The notes beneath the pieces are model-generated. The model did no database searches and was not told the origin of the DNA. It saw only the letters and a program-made list of their open reading frames with translations. Positions 42,210 through 52,608 of a stretch of DNA of 64,000 nt are shown here, in pieces. The translations under genes were made by a program, and so were the position numbers. The stretch is from positions 1-64,000 of the forward strand of contig DAOQAG010000006.1 of NCBI GenBank assembly GCA_035353815.1, given 5' to 3'. The stretch is from JAKPUX01 sp035353815 (GTDB lineage: Bacteria > Zhuqueibacterota > Zhuqueibacteria > Residuimicrobiales > Residuimicrobiaceae). Within the stretch, counting starts at the first letter, position 1. Each line of letters begins with the position of its first letter.

Positions 42210-44840
42210 TCACAGCGTGAACCAATAGTTGCACTTGACGAGAAAGACATTCTCCGGGTAGACGTTGAAGAGGGCGCGCAAATCCCGGCCCCCCGCAAAA
42301 CCGCCTTCCCCGATCGAACCGGTCCGCCCCTGCGACCAGACAAAAAAGAGGGTGGAGCCGGGTCGATACTCCCAACGCACCACCAGATTCGACCGGAATT
42401 GCCGGAAATTGAAATCCGGCTTGTCGAACCGGTATTCTCCCGCCGTCCCGCCCTGCTCGTTGATCCGGTACTGCTCATTTTCGGAATCGTAGCCGATCTC
42501 CTCCTTCGCAAGGAGGCGGAACCGCTCGGTGTATCGAGCCGCCCGTCCGCGTGTGATCAGCTTGTAGCGGCTGTAGGCCCCGGAGGCCACGAAGGGCTGG
42601 CCATAGTATTGAATGGAGAGCTCCGGGCTCAGGCTGTAGTTGAGCCGCAGGACCATGGCAAGGTTCTTTTGCTCGATCCGACCCATGATGTAGCGCGGCC
42701 CCGCAGGGGTTTCGACGCTCTCGACGTATTGCAGTTCGGAATGGCCGGTATTCCACTGCGGCTGCCACGCCAGACTCAGAGCCGGGGTTACGCGCCAGTC
42801 CAGGTTGAGGGCGCCATGACGGGAGTTTGAGCTGTTGCCGCTGGCCTGATAGCGGGAATACTCGATCCCGGCGGAGAACCTTTTGCGCTCGTCGGTGGAG
42901 AGATAGAACCAGAGATTGCCGCCGGCTGGTCCGAGCAGGGCGGGGCCGCCGCGGAGAGCGGAGATACCGAGCCATTCGCTTTCGCGGTTGATTCCGCCGT
43001 TCAGGCTCCAGTTGTTGGTAAAGCCGATATAACCGTTGATGTTCCCGCCATAGCCGAGATGTTCCCGGGTGCAGGTGGCAAAATTCCAGTAATTGACGTT
43101 GATCTGCGATTCGCGGATGCTGTGCCACGGCTTGAGCTGGCGCCAGGCGCCCCAGAAGACCTGGATGGCCTGATCCGCTTGACGCATGAAGCCAAGGTCG
43201 TTGAGCTCCAGACCCGGGCTGCGCCAGAGGGTCATCGAGAGGAAGCGCCAGTGGCCGCCGCCGATCTTGCCGAAGGAGAAGGCACCGCCTGTGCCGGAGA
43301 GGGAGGTGGCGCTGGAGTCGACCCCGAGGTGCGGGGCATCCGGGCGCTGGAAGTAGTGGGCCGGGGCGGTCTGGATCTCGAGCAGGGCATCGCGGCTGCC
43401 GCGGATGTGGCTGAAGGCGGTGCGAACATCCAGGATCCAGTTCTGGTTATCCCAGCTGTGGCGGAAATCGATGCCGCCGGAGTAGGCGGCCCGATCGAGG
43501 AATTCGAGGTGGGCCTCTTCGATCCGGCGATGGGCGGCGGTGATCATTGTGCCGAGCGAGCTGCGGCCGCCGGCGTAATCCTTTTGCAGCCGGCCGACGA
43601 AGTAATTGCTGAGCGGTTCGGTGGTTTCATGGCGGTGCGCGGTGCCGGCACGGATCTCGGCGCGCTCGCGCTGCGTCACCGCGTCGAGGAGACCGATCGA
43701 GAGCCCGCCGGAGCTCTTGCCGCTGATTTTGCAGGCGCCGAGGATGGAGGTGTTCTGCGGCGCTCTCAGGTATTCGTCATCCGCTGTCTCGACCTCGTAC
43801 TGTGGCGGACGGCCGATGCGGCGCGAATAAAAGAGCCGGTCCATGGTCAGGTCGCCGTCGCCCATGGCCAATTTGTATTCGAAGATGTTCTTGCCCTCGA
43901 TGAAGAAGGGCCGCTTTTCCTGGAAAAAGGTCTCGAAGGCGCTGAGATTGACCTCGGAGGGATCGGCTTCGACCTGCCCGAAATCGGGATTGACGGTGAA
44001 ATCCATGGTGAGATTGCTGGCCAGGCCGATCTTGCCGTCCAGGCCACCCTTGAAATGGCCGATGCAGCCGGGAGCGAAGGGATTCCCCTCCTCAGGCCGG
44101 GCTGTCGTCAGATCGGAGACACTGTAGGGCAGCAGCTCGATCCGTTTGGGTTTGCGCACGCCGGCCAAGCCGTGCAGTTCGCCGAAAAAGTGGACCACGC
44201 CCGAGGCATCCTTGGGAATCGCCTGCCAGAGGCTGAGTTCGTTGTTGCGCGACAGCACCCGGTAGACCTCCAGCCCCCAGACTTGTTCAGATGCCTCGCC
44301 AAAACGCAGCTGACTGAAGGGAATGCGCATTTCCGCCGTCCACCCCGAGTCATCGGCTGCTGTCTTGACCTCCCAAATCGGATCCCAGCTGCTGTCCTCA
44401 TTGTCGCCGTCATTGCTGAATACGAGATCCTGCTTGACTCCGGCGATGGTGACCCCAAACTGGAAGGCGGTGCGGCTGTCGTGATAGCTGTCGAAGATGA
44501 TCCCCACCTGCTCGCTCTCACCTCCCGAGTCGCGCCGGACCAGCCGGGAAATCCTTTTCTCGGGGTGCGTATCATGGGCGCGGATCAGCACATAGAGGTT
44601 TTCGGTGTCGTACACGGTGCGGAATTCGGTGGGCTCGCTGGGTGGATCCCCATTGCGGGGTTCGAGCTGGATGAAATCGCGGCCGATGGCGGCACTGTGC
44701 CAGGCCAGATCGTCGCCACGGCCATCGATCACGGGAACCGCGGGATGGATCTGGACCGCTGTATAGATTTTTTTTGCCGGTTCCTGGGCAGCCACGGCCA
44801 GGGAGATAGAACACAACACAACCAGGGCAACACACTGCAT
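42210..44840 (-). CDS. DUF5916 outer-membrane protein with N-terminal CBM9-like domain
   Basis: 876 residues from the ATG at 44840 (MQCVALVVLCSISLAVAAQ...); the frame upstream to 45311 overlaps the next gene and is discarded. N-terminal CBM9/DOMON-like domain (about 30-210: AVPVIDGRGDDLAWHSAA, FRTVYDTENLYVLIRAHDTHPEK, WTAEMRIPFSQLRFG). Then the DUF5916 region (GLDGKIGLASNLTMDFTVNPDFGQVEADPSEVNLSAFETFFQEKRPFFIEGKNIF) and a barrel-like C-terminus ending in KCNYWFTL. DUF5916 proteins are widespread in FCB bacteria and of unknown function; an outer-membrane location and glycan contact are inferred. AGGA about 10 nt upstream. Confidence 0.85.
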   Translation of the reverse strand: MQCVALVVLCSISLAVAAQEPAKKIYTAVQIHPAVPVIDGRGDDLAWHSAAIGRDFIQLEPRNGDPPSEPTEFRTVYDTENLYVLIRAHDTHPEKRISRLVRRDSGGESEQVGIIFDSYHDSRTAFQFGVTIAGVKQDLVFSNDGDNEDSSWDPIWEVKTAADDSGWTAEMRIPFSQLRFGEASEQVWGLEVYRVLSRNNELSLWQAIPKDASGVVHFFGELHGLAGVRKPKRIELLPYSVSDLTTARPEEGNPFAPGCIGHFKGGLDGKIGLASNLTMDFTVNPDFGQVEADPSEVNLSAFETFFQEKRPFFIEGKNIFEYKLAMGDGDLTMDRLFYSRRIGRPPQYEVETADDEYLRAPQNTSILGACKISGKSSGGLSIGLLDAVTQRERAEIRAGTAHRHETTEPLSNYFVGRLQKDYAGGRSSLGTMITAAHRRIEEAHLEFLDRAAYSGGIDFRHSWDNQNWILDVRTAFSHIRGSRDALLEIQTAPAHYFQRPDAPHLGVDSSATSLSGTGGAFSFGKIGGGHWRFLSMTLWRSPGLELNDLGFMRQADQAIQVFWGAWRQLKPWHSIRESQINVNYWNFATCTREHLGYGGNINGYIGFTNNWSLNGGINRESEWLGISALRGGPALLGPAGGNLWFYLSTDERKRFSAGIEYSRYQASGNSSNSRHGALNLDWRVTPALSLAWQPQWNTGHSELQYVESVETPAGPRYIMGRIEQKNLAMVLRLNYSLSPELSIQYYGQPFVASGAYSRYKLITRGRAARYTERFRLLAKEEIGYDSENEQYRINEQGGTAGEYRFDKPDFNFRQFRSNLVVRWEYRPGSTLFFVWSQGRTGSIGEGGFAGGRDLRALFNVYPENVFLVKCNYWFTL

Positions 44841-44919
44841 GGCGGTAATTCCTGGAAAAGATGGATAACGACGCCCCGCAGTCTGATTATATGCATAAAA
44901 CGGAAAGGCGGTGAAAAAG

Positions 44920-46035
44920 TTACACGCTTTTTTTCTCCCGCAACGCCGTGTAGAGATGGTGGAGAAATAAACGGTTATCGGCAGCGACATAGCGCACGCT
45001 GCCGCCCATGCGATAGAAGGATTTGAGGAAGCGGAGGTAGTAATCGGGTGAGGATTTGGGGGGCTCCCCCTGGCTCCAGTCCCAGTGACTCTCCTGGAGA
45101 TCGTTGATGACCATGAGATGACCGGAGAGGACCGGCTGGCGCTCCTGCAGTCGGAGGTTATTGACGGCGGAGAGGGCCTTTTCGAAGATCTGCGGCGCCA
45201 TGATCGCCGAACCAACGGAGAGAAAGACCCCGTGCTCGAGTCCGGCGACCGAGCGGGCAAAGATTTTAAAATCCAGGTGACTGGCGCGGCCGAGGGCGGC
45301 GCCGTTGGCATAGGGGTGGTTGTAGATAATATCGTAGCCGATGCCGCAGTGTACGGTGAGCGGGATGCCGAGACGGAACGCCTGGCCGCAAAGCGAGTAC
45401 GGCTTGCAGGGATGGGCGATGGCGAGGGGGCCGCCGCCGAGACCGAAGGTGCGCATGGTCCCGAGGAGTTCGGCTTGCGCCGGGGCGAGAGGATGGTTTT
45501 CGCGCAAGCTCTGCTGCAGCGCCTTTTCCAGGGCTTCGGGCACGGGCAGCAGCAGCCCGTCCTCCATCACCATGGCCCCGACCGATTCGCCATAGCCCAT
45601 GCCGCGCAGGCTGTTGACCTGCACCGCGAGGTGAATATGCCGCCCGGTTTCGTCCCAGGTGCCGAAGCGGCCCTGCGCCACATTGGCGCGCACATCCTCT
45701 TCGGAACGACCCTGAAATGCGAATTCCCAGTCATGGATGGAGCCGGCGCCGTTGGTGGCCAGGTGCGTCAACCAGCCCTCCTCCAACATGCGGATCACCA
45801 CGGGGCTGGCGCCGTTCTTGATGAGGTGCGCGCCGAAAGCGAGCATCACGCTCGCGCCGTGGGCGCGGGCCGCCAGAATGCGCTCGGCAAGCTCATGCAC
45901 CAGGGGCTGTAACTGTGGCGCGGGAGCTGGCGGCAGATCCGGATCGAGGGCGGTCTCGCGGATGGCGGTCTTGCTGTTCCGCTCCGCCAGGGGATGGACC
46001 CGAATGCTGCGGGGATCGAGATAGGGATAGGGCAT
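44920..46035 (-). CDS. Conserved cytoplasmic protein, deoxyhypusine-synthase-like fold suspected
   Basis: 371 residues with no signal or membrane segment. Conserved-looking blocks are ASVMLAFGAHLIKNG, LEEGWLTHLATNGAGSIHDWEFAFQG, RGMGYGESVG, IPLTVHCGIGYDIIYNHPYANGAALGRASHLDFKIFARSVAGL and GVFLSVGSAIMAPQIFEKALSAVNNLR. The glycine-rich blocks, HxxxNG-like element and order suggest a Rossmann-type NAD-binding fold, and the whole recalls bacterial deoxyhypusine-synthase-like proteins. Bacteria lack hypusine, so the substrate would be something else. I cannot assign a reaction. It precedes the DUF5916 gene by 79 bp on the same strand. Confidence 0.65.
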   Translation of the reverse strand: MPYPYLDPRSIRVHPLAERNSKTAIRETALDPDLPPAPAPQLQPLVHELAERILAARAHGASVMLAFGAHLIKNGASPVVIRMLEEGWLTHLATNGAGSIHDWEFAFQGRSEEDVRANVAQGRFGTWDETGRHIHLAVQVNSLRGMGYGESVGAMVMEDGLLLPVPEALEKALQQSLRENHPLAPAQAELLGTMRTFGLGGGPLAIAHPCKPYSLCGQAFRLGIPLTVHCGIGYDIIYNHPYANGAALGRASHLDFKIFARSVAGLEHGVFLSVGSAIMAPQIFEKALSAVNNLRLQERQPVLSGHLMVINDLQESHWDWSQGEPPKSSPDYYLRFLKSFYRMGGSVRYVAADNRLFLHHLYTALREKKSV

Positions 46036-46110
46036 GGCAACTCCTTCGCTTCAAAATAGCGGTTTTTGCGCATTTTCTCAAGAGATTTCTGCAGCATTCC
46101 CGGAGCCTCT

Positions 46111-46290
46111 CCGGCGCCTGCCCAGGCTGCCGCCGGAACCGCGGCCCCACGCGGCCTGCGCAAAATTCCACTGCCGCCTGCCCAGGCTGCCGCCGGAACC
46201 GCGGCCCCACGCGGCCTGCGCAAAATTCCACTGCCGCCTGCCCGGGCCCACGCCGGGCCTTGGCCCCACGGGACTCGTACAAAATTCCGC
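46111..46290. repeat. Three tandem copies of a 60-bp GC-rich repeat
   Basis: Units 46111-46170, 46171-46230 and 46231-46290. The first two are nearly identical, the third diverged. Each ends in an AT core (AAAATTCC). The array fills most of the 46036-46392 gap between divergent genes; no clear promoter is visible in the rest. Confidence 0.85.
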
Positions 46291-46392
46291 AGGTCCGTGC
46301 TTTCTGCAGCGGCCATCTTTTCTGTTGCGTCGCTGAGAATATGTGCGTAAATTGGCGCAAAAGCAATTCCCCCAACCGAGGCCGACAGCCGC

Positions 46393-49239
46393 ATGCGACC
46401 GCTTCGCTTCCGATACCTCTCTTTTCAGGACCCCCTGCTTCAGCCCGAAGAGTGGTGCGATCGCGATGCCTGGCTGATTTTTCCGACCCAAGTTAGCCGC
46501 AACACGGCCCGCCGGCAGCTGCAGCCCTTCTGGTCCCTCTCGCGCCTGCGCCTGGTGACCATGGAGGAGTTCAAGGAGCAGCTCTTCAGCACACCGCTGC
46601 CGCTGCTGCGGGAGGAAAAACGCACCCTCGCTTTTTTTGCCAGCCTTGACAACCAGGCCCGCGACTTTTTTCGCATCCACAGTTATTTTCAGAGCATCGA
46701 TCTCGCCAATCAGTTCTTCTCGCTCTGGGAGGAGAGCAGCGAAGCCGGCCTCAACCTGGAGACGGCTGCAGCGACTCTCGCTGCTGCCGGCGCGGAACTG
46801 CTGCCCTGGCAGGAGAAGACCCTGCAGGAGCTGATCCGCATCCGCGGGCTCTACTCGGCCTGGATCGGCGCGCACGGCTTTAGCGACCGCATCTTTAACC
46901 GCGGTGCAGAGCGCTTCGATGTTTCGCCGTGCCCACGCGCAGACGAGATTGTTCTGGTCAATATCTTGCACTTGACCGGCCTTGAGAAATGGCTGCTGCG
47001 GCAGCTCGCGGCGGCTGACCGCCAGGTTACGCTCCTGTGCCAGTTGCCCTCCCGGCTCATGGACGAGGAAACGCTGTCGCCACGCCCCTTCACCGCCGCT
47101 GAGCTTGGCACAACGGCTGGGCGGCAGATCACCATCCTGGAATGCCCGAACACCTTTGCGCTCTACATCCGCTTTATTGCCGCTGCAGCACAGCACGGCA
47201 TCACCCATGCCGTCGATGTCACTCCGCAGCCTTGCGCCATTCACCACCTGCTTTCGCCGGGCCAATTCCGTCTGCCCGCCTCCTCCGCGATGAGCGGGAC
47301 CACCCTGTACCGCTTTTTCTCCGTGCTGCGTGATCTCCTCGAAGCGCTGGTTTGGGACAGCACGGCCGGAACCCTGCTGCTGCCCTTGCCCGCCCTGCTC
47401 GCCGCCTTTGAGTGCACCGAATTCAGTCATCCCCTCCTCGGTGAAGGGGATGCCGTCCAGAACGCCCGGCAGCAGGAGCGCGCGATCACGCTACTGCACC
47501 AGTTGCAGAGCGAGGATTATCTCTATCTGGATCTGGAGGGGCGCTTTTTCCAGACCCAGCAGCGGCCGCGGCGCGACCTCGAGCCCCTGGCAACACCCCT
47601 GCTCCGGCTGCTGCAGCGGATGATGGAGGTGCAAGATCTCGCCGGATTCAGCCGGCTGATCGATGATCCGGAGGGAGTACCCATCCGCCGGATTCTTTCC
47701 GGACATGAAAACCGTTTCACCAATCTGCTGCAGCTCTTTTATCAGACCCTGGCCGATTTTACCGCTATCGGTTCGCTGGGCATCATGGACGACTGGCGCT
47801 CGCTGCTCCCGGGTGAGAGCCGGACCACCGCTGCCCGCGCCATCCTGCGCCTGTTTCTCGATTATATCAAATCCGTACGCGTCCGCTACGAGTGGAACTC
47901 CGACCGCCAGAATCAGATCGAGTTTCTCAATTTTGGCGAAATCGGCAACCTTACTTTTGAACACCTCGCCCTGTTGCGGGTGACCGAGGGCCAACTGCCG
48001 CGCACACGCTCCGCCCCCTGGCTGCTGAACGAGCAGCAGCGCAGCCTGCTGGGATTCGATTCGGCTGATGATCTGCGCCTGCGCGAAAAGTACGCTTTTT
48101 TCCGCCTCGCCCTGGCCACGCCACAGCTCTTCATCTTTACCATCAAAAACATCAGCAAGAACATCGAACCCGGCTCCTTCGTGGAAGAACTCTGTATCGC
48201 CTGCCCCGATATGGTCACCCGGGAGTCCTTGCCCGACGTGCACTACCGCGAGTTTTGCCGGCAGTTTTTCACCACCAACACCAGAGCGGCACGACCTGCG
48301 GCCCTGCGCGGGGAACGGCCGGACTTTTTCATCCTGCCCTTCGAGCCGGCGGCCGATTTCCCGGAGGGGCAATGGCGCCTCTCTTTTTCCGCCTATAGCC
48401 AGCTGCGCAAAAATCCCTTCGCCTATGCCGTGCGCACGGTCGCGCGTGTCCCGGACTGGCCGGATTCGTGGGAAGCTGGATTGAATCCCCGGCTGCTCGG
48501 CAAGATCGCCCAGGCGGTTTTTGACGCCTGCTGGCTCCGCTTCATCAAGGATGCCCTGCCTTTCAGCACCTTCGAACGTATCTTTACGCACTATGGCGAG
48601 GCGGCGATCGCCGACCTCTTCTCCCGCAGCAGCGATCTCTATTTCAAACTGCCGAAAAACCACGAGCTGACCTATTTCCGGGAATTCATCCTGCCGCTCA
48701 TCCGCGCCTCCTGCCAGACCTTTTACACCCAGCTCCACGAGCGTTTCCAGCTGGACCGCATGGCGCCGCGCGTCTATCCCGAGGCCGGGTTCACGAGCGA
48801 GACCGAGAAAACTCCCAAACTCTTTCTCACAGCCGCCGCAAGCGGCCTGCCGCTGGATCTGTTCCTCCTCGGCCGCGCCGATCTGCGCATCGAATACGGT
48901 GAACCTGTGCAGGCCTTTCTCGTCGATTACAAGACCGGCCAATACGAGGAAGAGCAGCTGTGGTTTTATGAGCTCTTTTATTATCTGATCGAACAGCCGG
49001 AGATGCTCAACCGGGTGCACTCCTGCATCTACAAAATTCTCCAGTCGCGGTTCGAAGGCTATTACAAGAAAAGGATGAAGAAGCAAACCAAGCAGGAGGT
49101 TCTGACGCAATTCCGCCTGGAGATCGCCGCAACGCTGCAAGAGATCGCCGCAGCGGGCTATCATCCCCCGGATCGGAGCGCCCGCGATCTCGACCATCTC
49201 CATGACATGATTCGCATGGAGATCTTTCATCCACGCTAA
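46393..49239 (+). CDS. addB: AddB-like subunit with PD-(D/E)XK nuclease domain
   Basis: 948 residues, paired with the UvrD-type helicase gene 42 bp downstream; together they should form an AddAB/RecBCD-type double-strand-break resection enzyme. The N-terminal part is a degenerate helicase scaffold: AWLIFPTQVSRNTARRQL occupies the motif I region but there is no GxGKT. The middle contains NLTFEHLALLRVTEGQLPRTRSAPWLLNEQQR, as in AddB proteins. The C-terminal nuclease (about 815-930) has LFLLGRADLRIEYGEPVQAFLVDYKTGQYEEEQL, with the D...DxK core. No iron-sulfur Cys cluster is evident around it. This split of motor and nuclease is usual for Bacteroidota-type AddB. Confidence 0.85.
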   Translation: MRPLRFRYLSFQDPLLQPEEWCDRDAWLIFPTQVSRNTARRQLQPFWSLSRLRLVTMEEFKEQLFSTPLPLLREEKRTLAFFASLDNQARDFFRIHSYFQSIDLANQFFSLWEESSEAGLNLETAAATLAAAGAELLPWQEKTLQELIRIRGLYSAWIGAHGFSDRIFNRGAERFDVSPCPRADEIVLVNILHLTGLEKWLLRQLAAADRQVTLLCQLPSRLMDEETLSPRPFTAAELGTTAGRQITILECPNTFALYIRFIAAAAQHGITHAVDVTPQPCAIHHLLSPGQFRLPASSAMSGTTLYRFFSVLRDLLEALVWDSTAGTLLLPLPALLAAFECTEFSHPLLGEGDAVQNARQQERAITLLHQLQSEDYLYLDLEGRFFQTQQRPRRDLEPLATPLLRLLQRMMEVQDLAGFSRLIDDPEGVPIRRILSGHENRFTNLLQLFYQTLADFTAIGSLGIMDDWRSLLPGESRTTAARAILRLFLDYIKSVRVRYEWNSDRQNQIEFLNFGEIGNLTFEHLALLRVTEGQLPRTRSAPWLLNEQQRSLLGFDSADDLRLREKYAFFRLALATPQLFIFTIKNISKNIEPGSFVEELCIACPDMVTRESLPDVHYREFCRQFFTTNTRAARPAALRGERPDFFILPFEPAADFPEGQWRLSFSAYSQLRKNPFAYAVRTVARVPDWPDSWEAGLNPRLLGKIAQAVFDACWLRFIKDALPFSTFERIFTHYGEAAIADLFSRSSDLYFKLPKNHELTYFREFILPLIRASCQTFYTQLHERFQLDRMAPRVYPEAGFTSETEKTPKLFLTAAASGLPLDLFLLGRADLRIEYGEPVQAFLVDYKTGQYEEEQLWFYELFYYLIEQPEMLNRVHSCIYKILQSRFEGYYKKRMKKQTKQEVLTQFRLEIAATLQEIAAAGYHPPDRSARDLDHLHDMIRMEIFHPR

Positions 49240-49281
49240 GCACCGGCATCCGCGCCGGCGCGGAGGAGTGAGCTTTTCCCG

Positions 49282-52200
49282 ATGAGTACTCTGGTTAAAA
49301 AAGTCATCAGCGCCAGTGCCGGCACGGGCAAGACCTACCGGCTCTCGCTGGAATATATCGCCCTGCTGCTGCGCTGCCGTGGCGAGGGCATCCACTTCAG
49401 CGAGATTCTCGTCATCACCTTCACAAAAAAGGCCACGGCGGAGATCCGCGAGCGGATTTTTTCCCATCTGCAGCTCCTCATCACCAGCGATCCCAAGGCC
49501 TCCGGGCTGCGCGAGCATCTCGCCGGGCTCCTCGGCTGCCCCTGGCAGGAAGCCGACCGCACCTGGCTGCTCAATGTCTATGAGGAGATGCTCACCAACA
49601 AAAGCCAGGTGCAGATCAACACCATTGATTCGTTCATCAATCGTCTCTTCAAGTCGGTCATTGCCCCCTTCATCGGCATCTCGGGCTATTCCATCAACAG
49701 CCGCATGGACCCGGCCTATCTCGCATCGCTCTACGCGTACGCCCTGGAACCGGACCATCTCGAAGCCATCAAGGAGCTCTTCCAGCGCTCGAAAAAACGC
49801 TCCCTGCCCGACTATCAAAAGCTGGTGGAGGATCTGCTTGGCCAGCGCTGGCTCTTTCATTTTATCGCACGCGACGCGGCGGCGCATCAGCCGGCGCCGG
49901 CGGCCGCCGCAGCCCGCCTGGCCGAATTCACGGGCCTGATTTCCGCCGTGCTGACGCAGTTTGCAGCCTATCTGACGGAGGATCAGCCGGAGATTACCGC
50001 CCGCAACGCACTCACCGGGACCTATTTCGACCTTTTCTTTCCGGATGGAGAACCGGAACACGACTGGATCGGGATCCTCCGTACCTCTTTCGACGATCTC
50101 TCTTTTCTCCGCGAAAACTTTCGGACTCTGCTGAAAAACCTCAAGTTCTGGAACGGCAGTGCGCTGCTGCGGAAGAAAAAATATGCAGAGCTCGCGGCTG
50201 AATTGAAGGACAAGTTGCAGCTCGCCCAGGAGGCACTGGCGGAATACCTCTACTCCGGCGATTTCCTCAACGAGGAAGCCGAACTGGCCCGCCTCGCTGC
50301 CATTCTCCTGCGCAAGTATGATGAACTGCGCTTCCGTGACCAGATCTTCGGGTATGACGACATAGCCTGGTATACCTATCGCTATCTCTATGACCCGGAG
50401 CTCTCCCTGGTGGAGGAGGATTCGGTCACCAACGCCTTTTATGAAATACTTGCCAACCGGGTGCGCTTTCTCCTCATCGATGAGTTTCAGGATACCAGCT
50501 TGCTGCAGTTCCGGATCCTCTGGCCGATGATCAAGGAGGTGATCAGCGGCGAGGGTGTGCGGCCCTATGGCGGTGTCATCGTGGTCGGCGACGAAAAACA
50601 GGCGATCTACGGCTGGCGCGGCGGCGAACGCGACCTGCTCGAGGCCATGGAAACGATGCTCGACCAGCCCGAGCGCGAACGCCTCGCGGTCTCGTATCGC
50701 AGCAGCCCGATCATTATAGATTTCGTCAATGCGCTCTTTGGCGGAGAAGCCCTGCAGCAGCGGCTGGCGCTGAGAGGGCTGCACTGGCGTTATGAAGCAT
50801 GCCAGGCTCAGCTGCAGGGACAGTCCGGCGGAATCTTTGTCTGTCTGCGCGCCTGCGGCGGCGATGAGGAAGAGAACGACCTGACCAGCTTGCGCGATGC
50901 TTGCGAAGAACTGGTGAAAACGGAGATCCAGCCGCGCCTGCGTGAGGGCACGATTCATCCCGGTCAGACCGCCATCCTGGCACGGGAGAACCGCGACCTG
51001 CGCGCTCTCGCCGATATCCTCGACGAGCTTGAGATCGATTACGTCCTGGACAGCTCCCATTCCCTGCTCGAACACCGCGCCATCAAGCCGGCGCTCTATC
51101 TGCTGCGCTATATGGCCACCCGGGATTTTGATGAGCTGCTCAAGTTCCTCCGCTCCGATTATCTGCTCATCGGAGCGAAAGAGCTGAAAAGCATCCTGCT
51201 CGCCTATCGCGCGGCTGCGGTTGATCCTGCACCGCTGCCCCTCTGGCGCAAACTGGCCGCGGACCTGCCGCAGCTGACCAGCCTGCAGCGCTGCTGCGCC
51301 CTGCTCGAGGCGGCCCCGGAGCTCGATTTGCTCTCACTGTGCAAACGGATCTTCGAAGAGTTCGCTGTACCCGAACTTTTTGCCCAGGAAAATGACAGCA
51401 AAAATATCGTCTTTTTCCTCGAGCTGGTGGCCGGATTTTGCCAGGATCAAAGGGAATTTCCGCCTACCCCGGCCGGTTTTATCCGCTACTGCGAGATGCA
51501 TCAGGACGACGAGGCCTGGCAGCAGCTCGGTCTGGAAGAAGTCGATGCCATCCGGCTGCTGACCGTGCACAAGTCCAAGGGACTTGAGTTTGACAGCGTT
51601 TTTTTGTTCTGGCCCCTGACCCGTCACCGCGACGAACAGGACCGCCTTCACCATTATGTGCTCTATGACGACCGCTTCGAGCGCATCCGCGAGTTCGCCC
51701 TCACCTTTAACTATAACGATGTGCTGGCCGCCTCCTCCCGCCGCGAACTCGTCGAGCAGAGTGCGGCCCGGGAGTGCATCGAAGAGCTTAATGCATTTTA
51801 TGTGGCGGTGACCCGCGCCCGGCGCCACCTCGGCATCTATCTGACCGGCAGATCGAGCAAGGGATTGAACGGCTTGCTGGAGCGTTCTGCGGAAAAGGAG
51901 CGTCCGTCGGCTATGGAGCTGATTCTCGCCACCCTGCATGAGCAGCTCTCGGCGCAGGGCTTGATCCAGACCCTGCGGCCGGAGGGCGCCGATGCCCGCT
52001 GGGGCGAATGGCAGGGACTGCCACAGCCATCGGCCGCCGCCACTGCAGCGATGCCCGCGGGGCTCGCCGGCTATTTCGATCCCGGGCGGACCTCCTGGTA
52101 TAAAGCGGATCCGGAGCGCATCGAGAAGGAACGTTTTCTCGACTATAAAAGTGTCTACGTCAACAAGCGCCTGGTGGACCGCGGCAATGTCGTCCACTAT

Positions 52201-52608
52201 TATCTGGCGCAGATCATCAGCGACTCCCCGGAGGCCCGGGCGAACGCTTTGGCGCGGACCCTCGGCGATTTCGGCAGCCTGGTGCCCGCCGCGGAGATCC
52301 GCCGCATCATCGCCCGGGTGGAGGCCTTTCTTGACGCCCATGCCTCCTGGTTTTCCGCTGCGGAGTGGGATCACATCTTTACCGAACTGACCCTCTATGC
52401 GCAGGATGGCCGCGAGCAGCGTATCGACCGTATGCTGGTAAACACCTCCCGGCGGGAAATCCTGATCATCGATTACAAGACCGGTGAAAACCGGGATCCC
52501 GCGCAGTTGGAAGCGTACCGGTGCACGGTTGCCGCACTGCCGCACGTCCGCAGCGGCGGCTATGCCGTCAATGGACTTTTTCTTGATGTAGAGCTGGAAG
52601 AGGGGTGA
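49282..52608 (+). CDS. addA: AddA-like UvrD-family helicase/nuclease
   Basis: 1108-residue ATP-dependent DNA helicase with a C-terminal nuclease. Walker A ISASAGTGKTYRLS (9-22), motif Ia ILVITFTKKATAEIRERI, Walker B FLLIDEFQDTS (about 396-406), motif III VVGDEKQAIYGWRGGE, motif V LLTVHKSKGLEFDSVF (about 758-773), motif VI NAFYVAVTRARRHLGIYL, and a RecB-type nuclease motif LIIDYKTGENRDP near 1062. All catalytic motifs look intact. With AddB it processes broken DNA ends for RecA-mediated repair. Coding usage matches the neighbours. Confidence 0.93.
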   Translation: MSTLVKKVISASAGTGKTYRLSLEYIALLLRCRGEGIHFSEILVITFTKKATAEIRERIFSHLQLLITSDPKASGLREHLAGLLGCPWQEADRTWLLNVYEEMLTNKSQVQINTIDSFINRLFKSVIAPFIGISGYSINSRMDPAYLASLYAYALEPDHLEAIKELFQRSKKRSLPDYQKLVEDLLGQRWLFHFIARDAAAHQPAPAAAAARLAEFTGLISAVLTQFAAYLTEDQPEITARNALTGTYFDLFFPDGEPEHDWIGILRTSFDDLSFLRENFRTLLKNLKFWNGSALLRKKKYAELAAELKDKLQLAQEALAEYLYSGDFLNEEAELARLAAILLRKYDELRFRDQIFGYDDIAWYTYRYLYDPELSLVEEDSVTNAFYEILANRVRFLLIDEFQDTSLLQFRILWPMIKEVISGEGVRPYGGVIVVGDEKQAIYGWRGGERDLLEAMETMLDQPERERLAVSYRSSPIIIDFVNALFGGEALQQRLALRGLHWRYEACQAQLQGQSGGIFVCLRACGGDEEENDLTSLRDACEELVKTEIQPRLREGTIHPGQTAILARENRDLRALADILDELEIDYVLDSSHSLLEHRAIKPALYLLRYMATRDFDELLKFLRSDYLLIGAKELKSILLAYRAAAVDPAPLPLWRKLAADLPQLTSLQRCCALLEAAPELDLLSLCKRIFEEFAVPELFAQENDSKNIVFFLELVAGFCQDQREFPPTPAGFIRYCEMHQDDEAWQQLGLEEVDAIRLLTVHKSKGLEFDSVFLFWPLTRHRDEQDRLHHYVLYDDRFERIREFALTFNYNDVLAASSRRELVEQSAARECIEELNAFYVAVTRARRHLGIYLTGRSSKGLNGLLERSAEKERPSAMELILATLHEQLSAQGLIQTLRPEGADARWGEWQGLPQPSAAATAAMPAGLAGYFDPGRTSWYKADPERIEKERFLDYKSVYVNKRLVDRGNVVHYYLAQIISDSPEARANALARTLGDFGSLVPAAEIRRIIARVEAFLDAHASWFSAAEWDHIFTELTLYAQDGREQRIDRMLVNTSRREILIIDYKTGENRDPAQLEAYRCTVAALPHVRSGGYAVNGLFLDVELEEG

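Noticed and set aside
46036..46392. Small repetitive ORFs (RRPRGAAVP-type and CAGRVGPRF-type repeats)
   Set aside because: They come from the 60-bp array; no ribosome site or conserved start supports them.
47491..51075. 1194-residue minus-strand ORF opposite addB and addA
   Set aside because: It covers two genes with intact helicase and nuclease motifs and has no recognisable domain. It is a long antisense shadow in GC-rich DNA.
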